NCBI RefSeq assembly: GCF_043641665.1
Contig: NC_092195.1
Coordinates: 15,529,774-15,593,773, forward strand
Length of the DNA stretch: 64,000 bases
From: Enoplosus armatus
Lineage: Eukaryota; Chordata; Actinopteri; Centrarchiformes; Enoplosidae
Reading direction: 5' to 3'
Shown here: one piece after another, positions 12,247 to 46,400 of the stretch
Layout of the letters: each line of letters starts with the position of its first letter
Position numbering within the stretch: position 1 is the first letter of the stretch
The notes under the pieces: model-generated
Databases searched by the model: none
Seen by the model: the letters and a program-made list of their open reading frames with translations, nothing else
What the model was told of the DNA's origin: nothing
Made by a program: the position numbers and the translations under genes

Positions 12247-14706
12247 ATTGCTTTAAGAATAAAAGCATTTTTTTGAAATTCTTATGACTTTAAATGCTCT
12301 TAAATTTAAAATTATTAAGTTAGTACAGAAACTGGGACATATTTGGAGTGATCCTACTAATATTATTCGTCATGATGAATAATATGTTATCAGAAGATAT
12401 AGAATAATTCAGAAGGAAGTAATTTTAGTATATTATTTATTGCTCCCGCTTTAAACTGATATCTCTGATAGGATGTTACAGTACAGCAGCAGACACTCCT
12501 CTCTGCTCCACTTTGGTTTTCTTTTTGTTCCAGTTTCTGATTACCTATTATTTTGTCCCTATTTATATATTTATATACCATAAATATATTAAATTGATGG
12601 TTAATTTCACACGTAATTGTTACTGGAGATATTACAGATTCAACACAAACAAAATCTACTTTTAAACACTACAAAACATTTAAATCACATGTGTTTTGAA
12701 AAATGAAAGGGTTGTTTTTTAAATAATAAACAATAAGGCAGTCGTTGGGTGAATCCTTGTCTCTGATTGGCTATTCCTGCTCCGAGCATACATGTGATCA
12801 ATCAAGTGATCATGTGAGAGCCGTTCCTAAAAGTTACTTGCTGTAAATACGAGGAAGTCACTTGATAAATGTGTCTTTTTCTTCACACTTTTTTACTACT
12901 ACGTTGGCTTTTAGGAGCATTCCTAAATGTAGTTTTGAAACCTTTGATGAATACGGGCCCAGATGTGTTCAATGTACTTAATATTATACATTGGTGATAA
13001 TAAAATGCAATGCAGTTGTCAATAATAATAATAATAATGATAACAATAATATATAAACTACAGAATAAACTGTATTAATACTGTATCTATTGGTGTTCAT
13101 TGTCAACAAACATAATTTTAGTCATTTTTAATATCTCTGTGTAATTCTTTTAAAATAGCATCATCATAGGGACCAACAGAGGAAAGGGATATATTAATAG
13201 GTCCAATAACTCATGTAGATGGGAGAAAGACTAAAAGGGAACCAGAGGAAAGATTTCATGGAGCGGAAAGTGCTACAATACAGTATAGGCATTAATATTT
13301 TCTCTCTCTCCTATTGGTAACATTCATTTTCAGCGCTCCTGTAACTCCAACAATGTCACATAAATAGTTCATACTGTAATGTTACAGCTCTTACAAACAA
13401 CAGCACACCTGCTGCTGAGAGCTATGCTGCATTGTGAAAACCACACTCACATGAGGAACGTTGAAACAACGTTATAGGAGCTCACAGCCGCACGTCTAGC
13501 CTCGATATTTAAGACAAATGGAAACAAACTGAGGATGACATGCAGGGTTATGTTGCCTCGTAAGTGTGACGTTGCACTAAAGTTTCATGTACAGTGTCTG
13601 ACTGATTAAAGAGCTAAAGAGATGTGCAACACAAAATAGGCCAATACACTTTGAAAATACTTGCGAAAAACAATATTTGCAAACCTAAGATTCAAATACT
13701 TATCATCTAAATTGTCTCCTTTTCTTGTTTTGACGGTAGCTTGTTCGACATTTTGAAAAATACTGTACCACACACTTCTAGACATTTAAGGAAATATTCC
13801 CACCAGCTGGGAGACAAGCTATTTCAGCTTAAATTTATATCTATCATGCACTATAAGAACTATGAATGTAAGCAGCTGCATCATTTTATCTGGTTACTAC
13901 AAAGTGCAATATCATCATCGTCAGATATCAAATTTTAAAAGCCAATTTTCAAAGTGTCAGATAGCTGCAATAAACTAGTGATATACTGTAAATCATAGCA
14001 GACAAAGTCAATGCATGGGTAGATATTGAATACATTAATAAATAACAGATTTTAAATAAATTAACAAACAACATAATTAATAAGTTATGTATCATCTCAT
14101 CCAGCTAAAAGGTCCATGTAACATGTAAACAACCAATTTCAAATAAATACTCTGTGTTTGGTTACATTAGACACTCTGTCAGTCCGTCCAGTCTCCATTT
14201 GGTGTGTTAAATGTGTATTGATCACTCCCCCCCTCCCCCTGACACTTTAAATCAGTTTGATCAGTTTATCCAAGTGTATCAGCAAAAATACTACTTTGTA
14301 AATCACACTGTTTCAACATGGCACTTTTTTTTGTTTTTAAAGAAGAAAACACATGTATACTTGTACTTTAAAGACTAAAATGTGCATTTAACTACCCTAA
14401 AAATGACTGTGTGGGCCCATTGAGTAGATTTTGTTGTTGGAATATATAAAACTGAAACACCCAGCGACCTACCCTCTCATCTAACTACATCATCCGTATG
14501 AATTAATCAGCGTCAAATGAATTGTTAATGCGAGGAGCTTTGTGTCCCTCTTGCAGCTCATATCTGAGTGTAAATATTAAGCGGCTGTGCTAACAGCAAT
14601 ACTGGACCTCATTTGACAGCTGCGTGTATTTGGCGTTTGAACATCAGCTGTGATTGGTTGTTTTTGGTCGTCGGTGTGTGTTTGATGGCAGCAGGTTAGG
14701 TCAGAG

Positions 14707-14707
<1 letters not shown>

Positions 14708-14746
<39 letters not shown>
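14708..14746. repeat. (GT)n microsatellite in the PRRT1 3' region
   Basis: About 39 bases of uninterrupted GT/TG repeat, roughly 130 bp beyond the PRRT1 stop codon, probably in its 3' untranslated region. Confidence 0.9.
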
Positions 14747-14748
<2 letters not shown>

Positions 14749-14878
14749 CTGTACACAGAGGGCCAGCAATGCAGTAGCAGTTTGTGCATTTTCAGTGCTC
14801 CAATTTCCTCCAAACGATTGAGAGTAGTTAGCTAGCTAATATATGCCATGATTTCCCATCTGTCTGACACTGCGGGAG

Positions 14879-21261
<6,383 letters not shown>

Positions 21262-21872
21262 GCCTTCCGATCTTCTGTCCTCCTTTTGAGGGGATGTCTT
21301 TTAACTCCAGCTGGTGGTGAAAAAATCCCTCGTTTCGTGCGCGATGATGCAGACTTTTTCCTTTTACTCCGAACGCGTGCAGCCCATCCTCAAGATGTCT
21401 TCATCTTTAAAAAACATGATAATAACTTAAAAAGTGTAGCCGGTTCTGTTGCAGCGCGCAGGTCTGTGCAGTATTTCTCCTCTCTTCTGTCTCTCTGTGC
21501 GGCTGGAAGTCTAATAAGGTTTCTCCACTAACGCGTCGCTGTACATAGAATTAATCAGACACAAAGCTATCGTTGTCTTAAAGCGACAGCCCTGACTGGG
21601 GAAATGCACATGCACTGTGCTGGAACATCCCATTACAGCTCAACAGAAGAAAACCACGCATTTTCTTTCCTTGCGTGATATTTCAGCACCTCAGTTTTTC
21701 CTCTCACGCGTGCATGTCCTCAAATGATTTCTCTTCCTGGAGGAGTTTGTTCACAGGATGTCAGGAAGCCGGGATAATACACCGTTCATGGTGCATGCAA
21801 CCAAACGTTTTCATTTCTACAAATATCTGAGGGGGAAAAAGGACATTAAATGATGTTTTTGGAATACAGATT

Positions 21873-21878
21873 TTTATT
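21873..21878 (-). terminator. Poly(A) signal for SKIV2L
   Basis: The minus strand reads AATAAA here, about 255 bp past the SKIV2L stop codon. Confidence 0.55.
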
Positions 21879-22131
21879 ACTGTACAATAAATTACAGATT
21901 TCATGTTCATTCCAGTCTCTACTTTGGTCTGTTGGTTAAAATCATTCCCTTCTTTATAGTCAGGAATTATCATGTAAACATCAACATGTTTTGTAGGCAC
22001 ATACAGCACTTGTTAGCAGAAACATGTGAACACACAGCATCTCTTTACCTCCCCCATACATCTCCATCTTTCTCACACCTTTCACACAAAGAAACACTTG
22101 GCTGCAGGCATCACTCAGCCCTCCGTCTCTC

Positions 22132-37434
<15,303 letters not shown>

Positions 37435-37808
37435 GTCCCCACTCGCAAGTGAAAGCTAAAAGTTGCCACCAACTAGTAACTGCTGTCGCCTCGGAAGTTA
37501 CCAAAATTGACAAGCGGAAGTAGCTACCAAACTAAGCTAGCTCCAATAAAAAAAATACAAACTAAACTGTAACGTCAAATGTGTCGCCCATGTCCACAGA
37601 GCTGTCTACAATGTATAATTTACTGTTATATTGCAGAGGGTTGTTGCTTTGTGTGCTTTGCTAAATTTTTTAGCTAACATTTATGTAGGGAGAAAAAGCG
37701 AACCGCCACCATCACGTCATACTTTGGCGTCGGTGTTTTTGAATAACGTCGTCATATTTACGCGTCAATGTTTTTGCTGAGAGCTGTGTACACCACCGTT
37801 TGAATTTG
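37435..37808. promoter_or_regulatory. Bidirectional SKIV2L / NELFE promoter region with ETS sites
   Basis: Under 400 bp separates the SKIV2L start codon (37434) from the NELFE first-exon donor (37809). No TATA box is evident. Two ETS-core CGGAAG motifs occur at 37492-37497 and 37515-37520, as is usual for housekeeping bidirectional promoters. The exact transcription start sites cannot be read from sequence. The NELFE untranslated first exon would end at 37808 (TTTG|gtaagt). Confidence 0.7.
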
Positions 37809-38099
37809 GTAAGTGAATTGATTAGCTAAAAACTAATAGCTGTTATGTAAAGTAGTTTAATCGACCACACATTTCTTATTATTCTGGCAGGCTGGCAGTT
37901 TACTTTTTGTGTGGTCTGATTAGCCACATTTGTATACTCTCGGGAGGAAGTCTTGTTCTGGCTAGCTATCATATTAGCTTACATAGGCTAGCAGCGGTGA
38001 AGGGATTGAAAGTAAATACGAGAATTTGTTAATGACTGTTTTGTGTTACTACACCTGTATTTGTTACCAGCAGTTGTCTGTGTTGTAGCAGTTGCAATC

Positions 38100-41000
38100 A
38101 TGGTGGTGTTTCCAAGTTCATTGACGGAGGAAGAGGAGGCCCTGCAAAAGAAATATGCTAAACTCAAGAAAAAGGTAAGTAGTTGGAAGCTTGCTGTCAC
38201 ATCCCCTAAAAATACTAGTGTATAAAATGTAAGACTTTGGCATTTTGAAGAAAGACGTGAATGTGTAACAATATCACACATCATATTTGTTTTAATGGCA
38301 AGTGTTGAATCTATCCCCCTGTATTGTAACCCAAATAAGTATTTTCTTCATTATTTCAGAACTAAACGTTTGTCACTGTCTCTCCAGAAAAAGGCGCTGC
38401 TTGCCTTGAAGAAGCAGAGTTCAACCAATCAGACAAACCAGAGTGGCTTGAAACGGAGTAAGTGAATTTAACTCTTTAATTTGTGTACTTAAGCATTTGT
38501 CTTTACCCTGTTAACTAAAACACAACTTGTGTTTACTCACCGCCAACATCACCAGTGTGTATAAAAGTAATTCACTTTAATTTATACAGTGACACCTGAG
38601 ATTCTGTGTTCTGTTCACAAGAATTTAAAAATCAAATGAAAACACAGTAACAGTAAAGTATATCATAAATATTCTGACCATAAATACGAACAAATAACTG
38701 TACAAAATAGACAAAATTTCTCCAAAAGTAGAATGTATTTTCTTAATTCCTCATCACACTGTATACTTTTATTCACTTTCCTTCATAATAGCTTTGTCGG
38801 ACCAGCCTGTTGTTGACACTGCAACGGCGACAGAGCAAGCAAAAATGCTGATCAAGTCTGGTGCCATCAGTGCCATCAAATCAGAGAACAAGAACTCTGG
38901 ATTTAAACGCTCTCGAATGCTGGAAATCAAACTCAAGGTGAGCCATCGTTTCTCAGACAGTGTTGTTGCTGCTGAGTTCAGCTGTTTTCTTCCTTGATTT
39001 TGTTTGTTCATTTTTTTAGTTGTTGCTTTTTATCCGTCACAGGACCCTGAGAAAGGCCCAGTTCCTGCTTTCTTACCATTCCAAAGGAGTTTCTCTACAG
39101 ATGAAGAACAACCTGAGGTATAGTGGATGTAAAACATGATCAAACATGGCTGCAAACATGACCCCTCTGTTGCAATTGGTGTCTCCTATTTTTTATTGTT
39201 AGGTTTCTTTCTTGACCAGTATCACTTCCACAAATTTTGAATGTTATTGGGAAAAAAATACTAATGCAAAGTTTACATCTTGCTGTGGCAGCTGATTGCA
39301 ATTGCTTTGCGACACATTGAAGCTAGTGTTTTCTATTCAGAGTTAAATGCTTTCTGTAGAATTTCTATCAAGGTGACTCCTAGTGGTAATGTTAAAAACA
39401 AAAGAAGGTCCAAAAAAGACTATAAAGGTTGAGGAAAAAGCTGTAGCACTCTTATGTTGCACAGAAAACAAAAGATATGGCTTATTCTGATGTTAACATA
39501 TTTGTGCTTCTCCTAGTCTGGGAAGAGAGCCCAAAGGAAATCTCTGTATGAGAGGTAATGTCCAAAAACCATGATGATTAAGCAAAACAACCTGTTTAAC
39601 ACACTGACAGTCAGTATCTGTTGCTGTAACATAATTTCCTCTGTGTGCCCCTGCAGCTTCGTCAGCTCAAGCGACCGATATCGGGACGAGGAGGAGGGAG
39701 GTGGCAGCGGGGGCGGCATGTCATCCAGCCGTGAAATGGACAGAGACAGAGAGCGTGAGCGTGAGCGAGAGCGTGAGCGAGAGCGTGAGCGTGAGCGAGA
39801 GCCAGACAGAGAGCGTGACAGAGACAGAGAAAGAGAACGGGAAAGGGATAGAGACAGAGGCAGGGACAGAGACCGGGAACGAGACCGGGAAAGAGAAAGA
39901 GAAAGAGACCGAAGCAGAGAAAGGGATCGAGACAGGGAACGGGACAGAGACAGAGACGGACCTTTCAGACGTGAGTAACCAATTTTTGTTGTTATACAAT
40001 ATTATACAACATACATACATAGGGAAGGCAGAGATGCAGATATCTCTAGGAACGTAGTGTGATGGTGGTTGTCAAGCGTCGTGCTGGGACACAAATTATT
40101 TTTTCATTCTCAGGGTCAGATTCGTACCCAGAGCGGAGAGGGGTGCGAAAGGGGAATACGGTGTATGTTTATGGCTCGGGGCTCGCCGAGGACAGCCTGC
40201 GCTCTGCTTTCTCTCAACATGGAAACATCATCGACCTCTCCATGGACAACCCACGCAAGTACTGAACCTTTACATAACTCTGTGTGCACACACTTGTCAT
40301 CTCTACCTACTGTTATGAATGTGTTGCTGGTCTATTGGGTATACAATACTGTCTTCTCCTTCCTGTTTTATTCTATGATACAGTTGTGATTTGTGTTTCC
40401 TGTTTCTCTTTCTAGTTGCGCATTCATCACGTTTGAGAAGATGGAGTCTGCAGACCAGGCTGTAGCTGAGGTTGGGGTTATCCTATATAAGAAAAAACTG
40501 ACAATTATACACATGATCTTCTTCCTCTGTTAACAGTACTGCAAACAACAAACAAAATCATGTTTATGTATAATACAATTATTGCTTGACTAAAGTATGG
40601 TGCTCGTCTGCAGGCAAGGAGATGGTAAACCATCTCTGTTTGAAAGATTATTAAAGTTGTATGTGAACGGCCTGCTTGATCTTTCGCTGGCCGTCTACGG
40701 ACCAACTTTATGACTTTTAAATGCCCACAAAGCCGTGTGTATTTTCTCCCTTGTAGTTGTCTGAGTAATTTAACTCAGTCATTGACAGGAAATATTAGTT
40801 TAAAATGTAAAAGAAGGTTTGTGATGTGAGATAATTCACTGAAGTTCTATACATTTCAGCATTTCCATGAATGACTGCCTTTATTGGTAGGCTAATGTCA
40901 ATATTCATGAGGTTAGGTCCTTGAGGAGGAAAATGTCAAGTACCCCTACACTATTATTATTATTATTATTATTGTTCTATAATTCATTGAAATTATTTCG

Positions 41001-41478
41001 TCAAATTATATTCCCATGGTCAAAAAGGAACGTTTGTTCTAAAGTACATTTTTCCTGTATTTTGTAGTCTTAATGAAACCTAGTTTCTTTTAGTTTACTA
41101 GAAGACACACTGAAGTTGTGGGGATGCCCTGCTCCTGTAGACTGTATACAAAGCAGACTGCCGCGACCTCTAAACTCACCTTGCTGTTTTTGTCTCACAG
41201 TTGAATGGAAGCACGGTGGGAGACATTCACATCAAAGTCAGCATCGCCAGGAAGCAGCCCATGCTGGATGCTGCCACCGGCAAGTCTTTGTGGGCTTCAC
41301 TGGGTAAGCACAGCGCTCTTATGTTTGTTTAGACAATGACCAGACTCTCTGTGTCTGCACAGCGTGGATTAACCTTCACCAATGTCTCCTGTCTTTCACA
41401 GCCGTGCAGAACAGCACTAAAGGCTCCTACAGGGACAAGAGGAACCAAGTTGTGTACAGTGAAGATTTCCTGGGATGA
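38100..41478 (+). CDS. nelfe: NELFE (RD protein), negative elongation factor subunit E
   Basis: Coding exons: 38100-38174, 38388-38457, 38792-38937, 39043-39117, 39517-39554, 39657-39970, 40114-40258, 40416-40470, 41201-41303 and 41402-41478. Phases close at 365 aa (human about 380). The N-terminus MVVFPSSLTEEEEALQKKYA is the conserved NELF-C/D-facing region with a heptad-like Leu pattern. Exon 6 encodes the RD domain: about 75 residues of Arg alternating with Asp or Glu (39736-39960). An RRM follows, with RNP2-like 'TVYVYG' and RNP1-like 'NCAFITF', then a C-terminus 'QVVYSEDFLG'. NELFE is the RNA-binding subunit of NELF, which holds Pol II in promoter-proximal pause. The start is fixed by the first ATG, 11 bases after the acceptor at 38088. 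Confidence 0.97.
39736..39960 (+). repeat. nelfe: RD/RE-coding degenerate tandem repeat in NELFE
   Basis: A purine-rich hexamer array (gagcgt, gagaga, gacaga, gaccgg variants) encodes alternating Arg-Glu and Arg-Asp. The first third is nearly pure 'gagcg(t/a)' repeats. Later units mix GAC and GAG with AGA, CGG and CGA. Its other frames give low-complexity Ser/Val and Thr/Glu strings that are not genes. Confidence 0.95.
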
Positions 41479-41689
41479 AAAAAAATGTTTTTTTTATTTT
41501 GACATATAGCTTGTCATGTTTTTGTTTTAATGACCCGTTAGCCAGCTGCTCAACGTGTCTGTGTTGCAGGATACATGCAAAATGATCTGTTGTCTTTTGG
41601 ATTACATCACTTTAATTTACATTTCCGGTATCTGATGCTGTGTGTGGCAGCTTTGCCCATAAAACTAGAGATACTGTTTTGTGGCGCTC

Positions 41690-41695
41690 AATAAA
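41690..41695 (+). terminator. nelfe: NELFE poly(A) signal
   Basis: AATAAA about 212 bp after the stop codon at 41478, followed by a GT-rich stretch. Confidence 0.75.
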
Positions 41696-42593
41696 TAATA
41701 TCCATACATTGTTACCTTGAGTGAGATTTCCATGAGCCTTGTTTCAACAAGACACAGTAAAAGTGGGAATATCCAGTGTCAAATGTGTAAAAGTAGATTA
41801 GTAGTAATATATTGGAGTCAAAGCCCTGAAGGAGTCAGATATTCACACTATAGGCAGTACAGTTTAAGGATGAAGCGCTTTGGTAATGCATAAGCAGTGA
41901 ATAAATTCTTAATCAGATAAATAGTTACTAGTGGGTAATGGTTTACTGTGGGCTTATTCGTTTTTTCATAGAAAAAAGATAAAATGTTTTCATACAAAAC
42001 TTTTAGCTTTCTATTCTGACCATGTCCTGGTCTGGATGCATTCCTCTGGGACCTGGAAAACCCTTGAACAAAGAGGGCCTAGGAGACTGTTTCATGATAT
42101 ACGTGTGTGTGTGTGTGTGTGTGTGTATTAACAGAAAAGCATGGATGACCTGAACATACGTTTTGCAACAGAGGAACAAGTCATATTCAATATTTAAAGG
42201 TTTTATACAGTTTTATCAAACATTTGCTTTGTGATGTATTAAAGGCCCTGAACACCTACACAGGTGCTTTCAATTAGTTTAGCAGATTAGACCTTTAGTC
42301 AGATTAAAGCTGTGATGAGCTATGGAGCGAATTTTGTGATTACCCCAAACTCTTAACTATATATTGTTATCCATTTACTAATAAAGATAACAGCCCTAAC
42401 AGGAGAGTGAGAGAGATGTCCCTCAAGCACAGTCTGTAGTCACAGTGTTAATAAGCCAACATAAGTAAAAACACCTGTGTGAGTGGACTGGTCTTATACA
42501 ATTGACTAATGTTTACATGTAACAGAGAAGAGACTATCCAAGTATTTTATTTACATCATCTTTTCATTGAAATGTGGCCAGTCGTACTGAACA

Positions 42594-42599
42594 TTTATT
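42594..42599 (-). terminator. Candidate poly(A) signal of the ZBTB12-like gene
   Basis: The minus strand reads AATAAA here, about 250 bp past the stop codon at 42846; a second lies at 42546-42551. The NELFE and ZBTB genes converge, with about 0.9-1.2 kb between their signals. Confidence 0.4.
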
Positions 42600-42845
42600 A
42601 CCTATATTCAAGTTTAAGATTACAGATCTGAGTCAAACTAGTCTAAGAGACATTAAAATCATCAGGTCTTTTGTCACTGAGGACACTTTGACATGTCACA
42701 GTAGGAAAAGCACAGGTGTAAATAATAAAATAAATGATGGCTGAATTCCAGCATTACAGCTCGTCACTCATGTTTAACAGCAGAAAACTGCCGAGCCTGA
42801 GGAGCTTTAGATGTTTAGACACTTTTCTGTATTTTGTGTTTTGGC

Positions 42846-45216
42846 CTATGACACTTGTTCAGTAACCAGGCATTCTTGCTCTTCCTCTCGTATATTTCCG
42901 GCAGCTCCTCTCGCTCTCTCCCTCTCCTCCTGCTCATGTAGGGAGTTCTGCCCTGTGGTTTTTCCGTGCTGTTCCTTCAGGTGGCGTCGTAAGGCGGGCT
43001 TGTGGGCAAAGCGGGCGTGGCAATATGCGCAGCGGTGTGGCCGCTCACCGCTGTGGAGGTTCATGTGGTCTATCAGTGTGGATTTTTGGGTGAAAGTCTT
43101 GTAGCACAAGGGGCACTGGTGGGTTTTGCCGGCCCCTCTGTGCACGGCCATGTGTCGGGTGAGGTTGGCGGAGTGGTGGAAGTGTTTGCCACAGCAGGGG
43201 CAGGCGTACAGCAGGTGAGTGGAGCGGGAGTGGACGGCTAGGGAGTGGGCCGAGGGGAACGTCATGCCGCAGTGCTCGCAGATTACAGGCCCAGCTACAC
43301 TTGAAGTAGATCCCACCACTGCAACAGACTCATCCCCTCCCTCATTTGTTCCAACAGTTGCCAATGCTGAACTCCCCTCACCAGCACCACAACTAGACTC
43401 CTCCAGGGCGTACTGGGTCAAACTGTTGGCATCCATTGGTGAGACCCTTTCTCCCCGAGTGTCACCCATGCTGAAGTCTAACCCTGGGAATTCAACTGAG
43501 ACAAAGCCTCCTGTCTTAAGCCCCTCTTGGGTGTAGTCCAGCCCGAAACTCCCTCCCATCCCTGCTAGGTACCACAAATCCTGGTGGTGATCCAAGCCTG
43601 GAGGCCTTTTGTCCTGCGATGACACCCACCTTCTCCTCTTAAAACCCCGCCCCCTGCCTCTCCCTCTGCCCCGGCCAATTTTAGGGTCAGTCAGCCTGCG
43701 CCTGAAAGCACGGAGCCCCTCCACTGAAGGTCCCCCAGTACCGAGATCTTCCTCTGTTGGATTCAAGTCATATTCGCTGCCTTCTCCTCCAATCACAACA
43801 CCTCCTGTCTCTGGGTAACACACATCTTGAGGTCCGTCAGAGGGAGCTCCTCTTTCCTCCTCCCTGTTTCTGTTCATCTGCTCTTCTTCGGAGATGTACA
43901 CTCTGAACACATTGTAGTCCTCCTGTCTGACCTCTTCCTCCTCGTCTGATGCATTTACCTGAAACAGGAATGAAGACTGAGTAGTGTAATGCTGTAACTA
44001 AAGATTTGTTTAACTAAAGACCCACCCTTTATCACACATCACACTTCACTGACCATCTGCTGGGACCATTTATGACCTGAATAATGTTGATTTGTAAATC
44101 CAATGTAGATTAAAAAAAGGGTACTCTGTTCTCAGTTTTTCCTTTCACACACCTTAATGCAGGGCTCATCCAGCATGGGACTGTCATCGTGGTGTTGACT
44201 GCTGCCCTGAGCAGACGTATCGCCATTGTTCTCCTCCACTGAGCGTACTACAGGACTATGGGGGAGCACAGGGGAGGGACGGCCCGCAGGAGGAGACACA
44301 GATGCAACAGAATGAATGCTTCCACTGACAATCACTGGTCGGGAAGACTGGCTCTCCTCTGAAGTCATCTGGGGGAAGAAACAGAAAAAAATGATTACGG
44401 GATTGATAAAACCTATGAAAACTGTAAAACTGCAAGCTATGAAAAAAAGAGGTTAGTATAGGCAAGTATTTACCTAAAGTTAGGATAAAATTGAAACACT
44501 CAGGTTTGTCACATTTTGCACACACATATATACATTGAAGACTTTGACTGATTCACATGCTACAGGGAAAATGAAAGACACAAACTTGACTGTCTTTTTT
44601 TTCCAGACGCAGTCTATAAATTACAACCAAATTAATTCAAAAAAAATCACTGCACAACTTATGTATCACCTAGAGAGAATATGATAACCATTTTAAATTA
44701 TTGTTCTGGATTACTGACCTTTGGTGGACTGGGGTTCTTTAGCTGCATGTACTTCTTTAGTGCTCCTCGGCAGCGCTCCACAATATGCTCCATCTGTAGG
44801 TAGCTGGCAGCGGTCAAGTAGTTGACAATCTCCTCTGGGTTAAACTGCAGGATGCCAGTGTAACAAGACTGAAGCAGATCACACACCACTGTGGAGCTGT
44901 ACAGCATTGACACCTGGATGTAAATGTGAAACAAACAACATAAAGAAACGCTGTATTTACTCAGCAGAGGAGCGTTGAAGTGAGACACATTGACCGCGTG
45001 ACATCTGCCTACCTGAAGCTTGGGGGACGGGTTGAGGAGGAACTGGTCCCGTAAGAAGGGCGAACAGGCAGCCAGAACCACCTTATGTCCCCTGAACGTC
45101 TGGTTGTTGCTAGCCACAATAGTGATGTCACAGAAGTGCTGGCGGGATCTCAGTGAATTCATGTGCTTCAGGGTTGTGTCCCCGTGGCCCGGTAACCGGA
45201 AACACAGCATCTCCAT
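42846..45216 (-). CDS. zbtb12: ZBTB12-like BTB/POZ C2H2 zinc-finger protein
   Basis: Coding exons, transcript order: 45216-45013, 44913-44719, 44368-44153 and 43958-42846. Phases are all 0 and the product is about 575 aa. The ATG lies 5 bases after the acceptor at 45222. Residues 1-133 form a BTB domain with 'FCDITIVA', '[20 protein letters not shown]' and '[18 protein letters not shown]', very close to human ZBTB12. The last exon begins with an acidic segment, carries a (GR)5 plus FKRRR basic patch (43629-43676, a likely nuclear signal), and ends with four C2H2 fingers (residues about 432-536; 42966-43280). Such proteins are nuclear, DNA-binding transcriptional regulators. Position beside EHMT2 and NELFE supports ZBTB12, but it is longer than the human protein as I recall it (about 459 aa). 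Another ZBTB12-clade paralogue is the alternative. Confidence 0.8.
42966..43280 (-). other. zbtb12: Four-finger C2H2 array of the ZBTB12-like protein
   Basis: Four consecutive CxxC...HxxxH units begin CEHC, CPCC, CPLC and CAYC. Fingers 1 and 4 have four residues between the histidines instead of three. The linker between fingers 3 and 4 is SGERPHR, close to the TGEKP consensus; the others are non-canonical. Confidence 0.92.
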
Positions 45217-45452
45217 CTTGTCTAAGGAGAAATGCAGAAGTATTCATTACACATAACTCAATGCAAAATGCAAAATGATAACGCAAATAAAAGTCGCTCA
45301 AACAGTGTGTTCAATGCCTGATACATCATAGCCAACTCATCTGAAATACACACAGATCTATGTTCCTGTTGAGCGCCACATGAACTCAAATTGCACTGGA
45401 GCAGAGCTTGGAATGCAGTCAGACAGGGTTTATGTTATGACAGTTATGTTAT

Positions 45453-45510
45453 CACTAGTTTATAATCATGCAATATGCCCCCAGCAATATTGCATGATTA
45501 TAAACTAGTG
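45453..45510. repeat. Perfect 24-bp inverted repeat (hairpin) with 10-nt loop
   Basis: Bases 45453-45476 and 45487-45510 are exact reverse complements, separated by the 10-base loop gcccccagca. Beyond the arms, pairing stops after one mismatch and two more pairs. It lies in the 5'-untranslated intron of the ZBTB12-like gene. It could be a tiny palindromic insertion or a transcribed hairpin. Confidence 0.95.
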
Positions 45511-46311
45511 TTACTTCCTAAGAGAAATCTAGGTTATGTGTGTTGGAGAGAAGCTGATAATGAGCAGTACTGCGACTGCAAAAAAAAAAGTGTGGGAATG
45601 TATTAGTGTAATGAGGTGTGGCAACAACAAGTGCAATATTGTCTCTGTTTGGTCACTGCCTTATTCAATCTTTTGAATTACATAAATCTGGAACTGATCT
45701 CAACCTCTTAAAAACCTGACTGGGGCACAGGAATGATACTGCTATGTGTAAGCATGGGATGGCCAAACAAAAAGAACCAGTTTATGGTCATTTAATTCAG
45801 GTTGAACAGTGAAGTAAACTAAATTCAGATTACTGGTAGTGCCAGTGCCAGTGATAGCTCTAAAACCAAGAAAAGACATCACTTTAACTGTACCGCGGAT
45901 TTATTACTTACTACACATACTTACAACGTACTAATGTAATTCAGTATAGTCTAGTCTCACATCACTATAGCGATATTTTATCGACAAATCGTCCGCTTTG
46001 ACTTGAGGGACGTTGAAAAGTTAGCTAACATATGTGGGCGTGAAAGAAGCTACAAAGAAAGACTGACATTACATGTATCTTAAGAGTAGTAAAGTCTGTA
46101 ATAAAATGAGACTATTTGGTCGACCGGTGTGAGTGATTGCCGTAAGAGGTTGAAATCGATCATAACACCATTGTTTTCCTCCTTTCCTTCTGGCCTAACG
46201 TTACCCACTTGTCTGAACGTTAGCTAACGCTAGCTACTAGTTAGCTTGCTGACCAACCACATAAACAAACAAAAGCTCCACAGATCTCGTCAAAACTTTG
46301 CCGTCACTCAC

Positions 46312-46400
46312 CTTATTCTTCTTCCCTTTTGTTGAATGTCTTCTGGGCTTGCTAATAAAACAAACCTATGGTTGTTTCAACAGGACAACCGTTGACTAAC
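46312..46400 (-). other. zbtb12: Untranslated first exon of the ZBTB12-like gene (5' limit approximate)
   Basis: On the minus strand a strong donor, AATAAG|gtgagt at 46312/46311, pairs with the acceptor at 45222 before the start codon. The first 60-odd bases contain no in-frame ATG extension. The transcription start, and so the 46400 limit, is a guess. Confidence 0.5.

Larger units (their letters stand above)
9283..14575. other. Gene-poor spacer between TMEM268-like and PRRT1
   Basis: I find no convincing coding exon here on either strand. It holds at least two dispersed repeats (10530-10985 and 11774-12246), an AAT-type microsatellite (about 13021-13045), and AT-rich unique sequence. Open frames here are short, lack splice-compatible neighbours, and show no recognisable domain. 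The distal part may include the PRRT1 3' untranslated region. Confidence 0.6.

Noticed and set aside
39701..40057. Additional frames over the NELFE RD repeat on both strands
   Set aside because: They are low-complexity shadows of the hexamer repeat; only the RD/RE frame joins in phase to the flanking exons.
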